NCBI GenBank assembly: GCA_021029095.1
Contig: JAJOHG010000096.1
Span: 1 to 64,000, forward strand
Source: Phellopilus nigrolimitatus
Taxonomy: Eukaryota > Basidiomycota > Agaricomycetes > Hymenochaetales > Hymenochaetaceae
DNA: 64,000 bases
Reading direction: 5' to 3'
Every line of letters starts with the position of its first letter. Position 1 is the first letter of the stretch. Below the pieces are notes generated by a model. It was not told the origin of the DNA, did no database searches, and saw only the letters and a program-made list of their open reading frames with translations. Made by a program: the position numbers and the translations under genes. Shown here piece by piece: positions 63,632 to 64,000 of the stretch.

Positions 63632-63799
63632 ATGAAGCTCTTCATCGCCTCGCTCTCTGCCCTCGCCGCATCTCTGCTCCTTGTGAGCCAAGTTAGCGCG
63701 GGCACTATTGTTTGTGATCACATATGCCTCCCAGGCGAAACCGGGTGTTGCGTCCCGCCTCCGACCACGATAGGCGTCCTTCCTACGAGGTCGCTGTAG
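63632..63799 (+). CDS. Small secreted cysteine-containing peptide, 55 residues
   Basis: An ATG-to-stop frame encodes MKLFIASLSALAASLLLVSQ, then VSAGTIVCDHICLPGETGCC, then VPPPTTIGVLPTRSL. The first 23 residues form a textbook signal peptide (Lys, hydrophobic core, cleavage expected after VSA). The mature part of about 32 residues has four cysteines in the pattern C-x3-C-x6-CC and a Pro/Thr-rich end. Codon use in the signal is GC-ending, as in the neighbouring genes. No known family was recognised. Fungal small secreted proteins of this size include effectors and signalling peptides, but no function can be assigned. A longer, spliced product extending past 63799 is possible. Confidence 0.55.
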   Translation: MKLFIASLSALAASLLLVSQVSAGTIVCDHICLPGETGCCVPPPTTIGVLPTRSL

Positions 63800-64000
63800 G
63801 CGACGTGAACAGGAGGAACAACTAGGAGACTTCCACCAGACGTAGGTAAGTGCGGTATAGCATGCTTTTAAATGCGTATCTTACTCAGCCGCAGTTCTGG
63901 AAATTCTGACCCTTATAACAGTCTTGAGCGCTGCTGCGTTGGAACCGGCACTTGAGCGGAACGGATGTGGGAATCGCGACTTGTCATATTTCATGTAAGA
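63800..64000. other. Window end, no gene recognised
   Basis: The last 200 bp carry splice-like signals (GTAAGT at about 63846) and could be untranslated or a downstream exon of the secreted peptide gene. Nothing further is supported. Confidence 0.3.

Overview
The window looks like nuclear DNA of a basidiomycete fungus, most likely an Agaricomycete. It is moderately GC-rich, genes are densely interrupted by introns of about 50-70 bases with GT...AG ends, and the proteins read as fungal housekeeping proteins (Sla1, Sec7, Rat1, eRF3, deoxyhypusine synthase, Mob1). Intergenic gaps are short in most places. No bacterial, viral, CRISPR or intact transposon feature was seen.

Layout. 0-13.5 kb: an acyl-CoA-binding protein with a hydrophobic tail, mitoribosomal protein mS34, an FGGY carbohydrate kinase, an NCBP3-like cap-binding protein, the ribosome-biogenesis factor KRR1 and the endocytic adaptor SLA1. 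13.7-23.3 kb: the Arf-GEF SEC7, a TRAPPC2L-like TRAPP subunit and deoxyhypusine synthase. 23.3-28.9 kb is gene-poor and holds one arrestin-like gene. 28.9-38.4 kb: a KDM3-type JmjC protein, the tRNA adenosine deaminase subunit ADAT2, a 2.5 kb gap with decayed repeats, and phosphomannomutase. 38.4-40.3 kb is repeat-rich. 40.4-46.5 kb: a very Gln-rich SS18-like regulator with 49 consecutive glutamines, and an MTFP1 homologue. 46.8-56.7 kb: eIF2B delta, the exonuclease RAT1, and a large repeat-rich protein of unknown function. 57.5-64 kb: the R-SNARE SEC22, release factor eRF3, MOB1, and a 55-residue cysteine-containing secreted peptide.

The genes do not form a cluster with one function. Two themes recur, but this is ordinary for a eukaryotic genome: membrane traffic (SLA1, SEC7, TRAPPC2L, SEC22, arrestin) and RNA/translation (NCBP3, KRR1, mS34, DHS, ADAT2, eIF2B delta, RAT1, eRF3). 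Several pairs are divergent and share 100-420 bp of upstream DNA.

The most striking property is technical or evolutionary. At least five conserved genes (KRR1, DHS, SEC22, eRF3, arrestin), and probably the ACBP gene, need a single-base frame correction at points where the conserved protein continues in another frame. Several of these points lie in short homopolymers. I read them as consensus errors rather than pseudogenes, because the rest of each gene is well conserved and several are essential in model fungi. I found no convincing new multi-gene system. The best leads for new biology are the unknown basidiomycete protein at 53.8-56.7 kb, the SS18-like polyQ protein, the NCBP3-like and KDM3-like genes, the small secreted peptide and the AACCGAACC-type inverted repeat at 38.6-38.9 kb.
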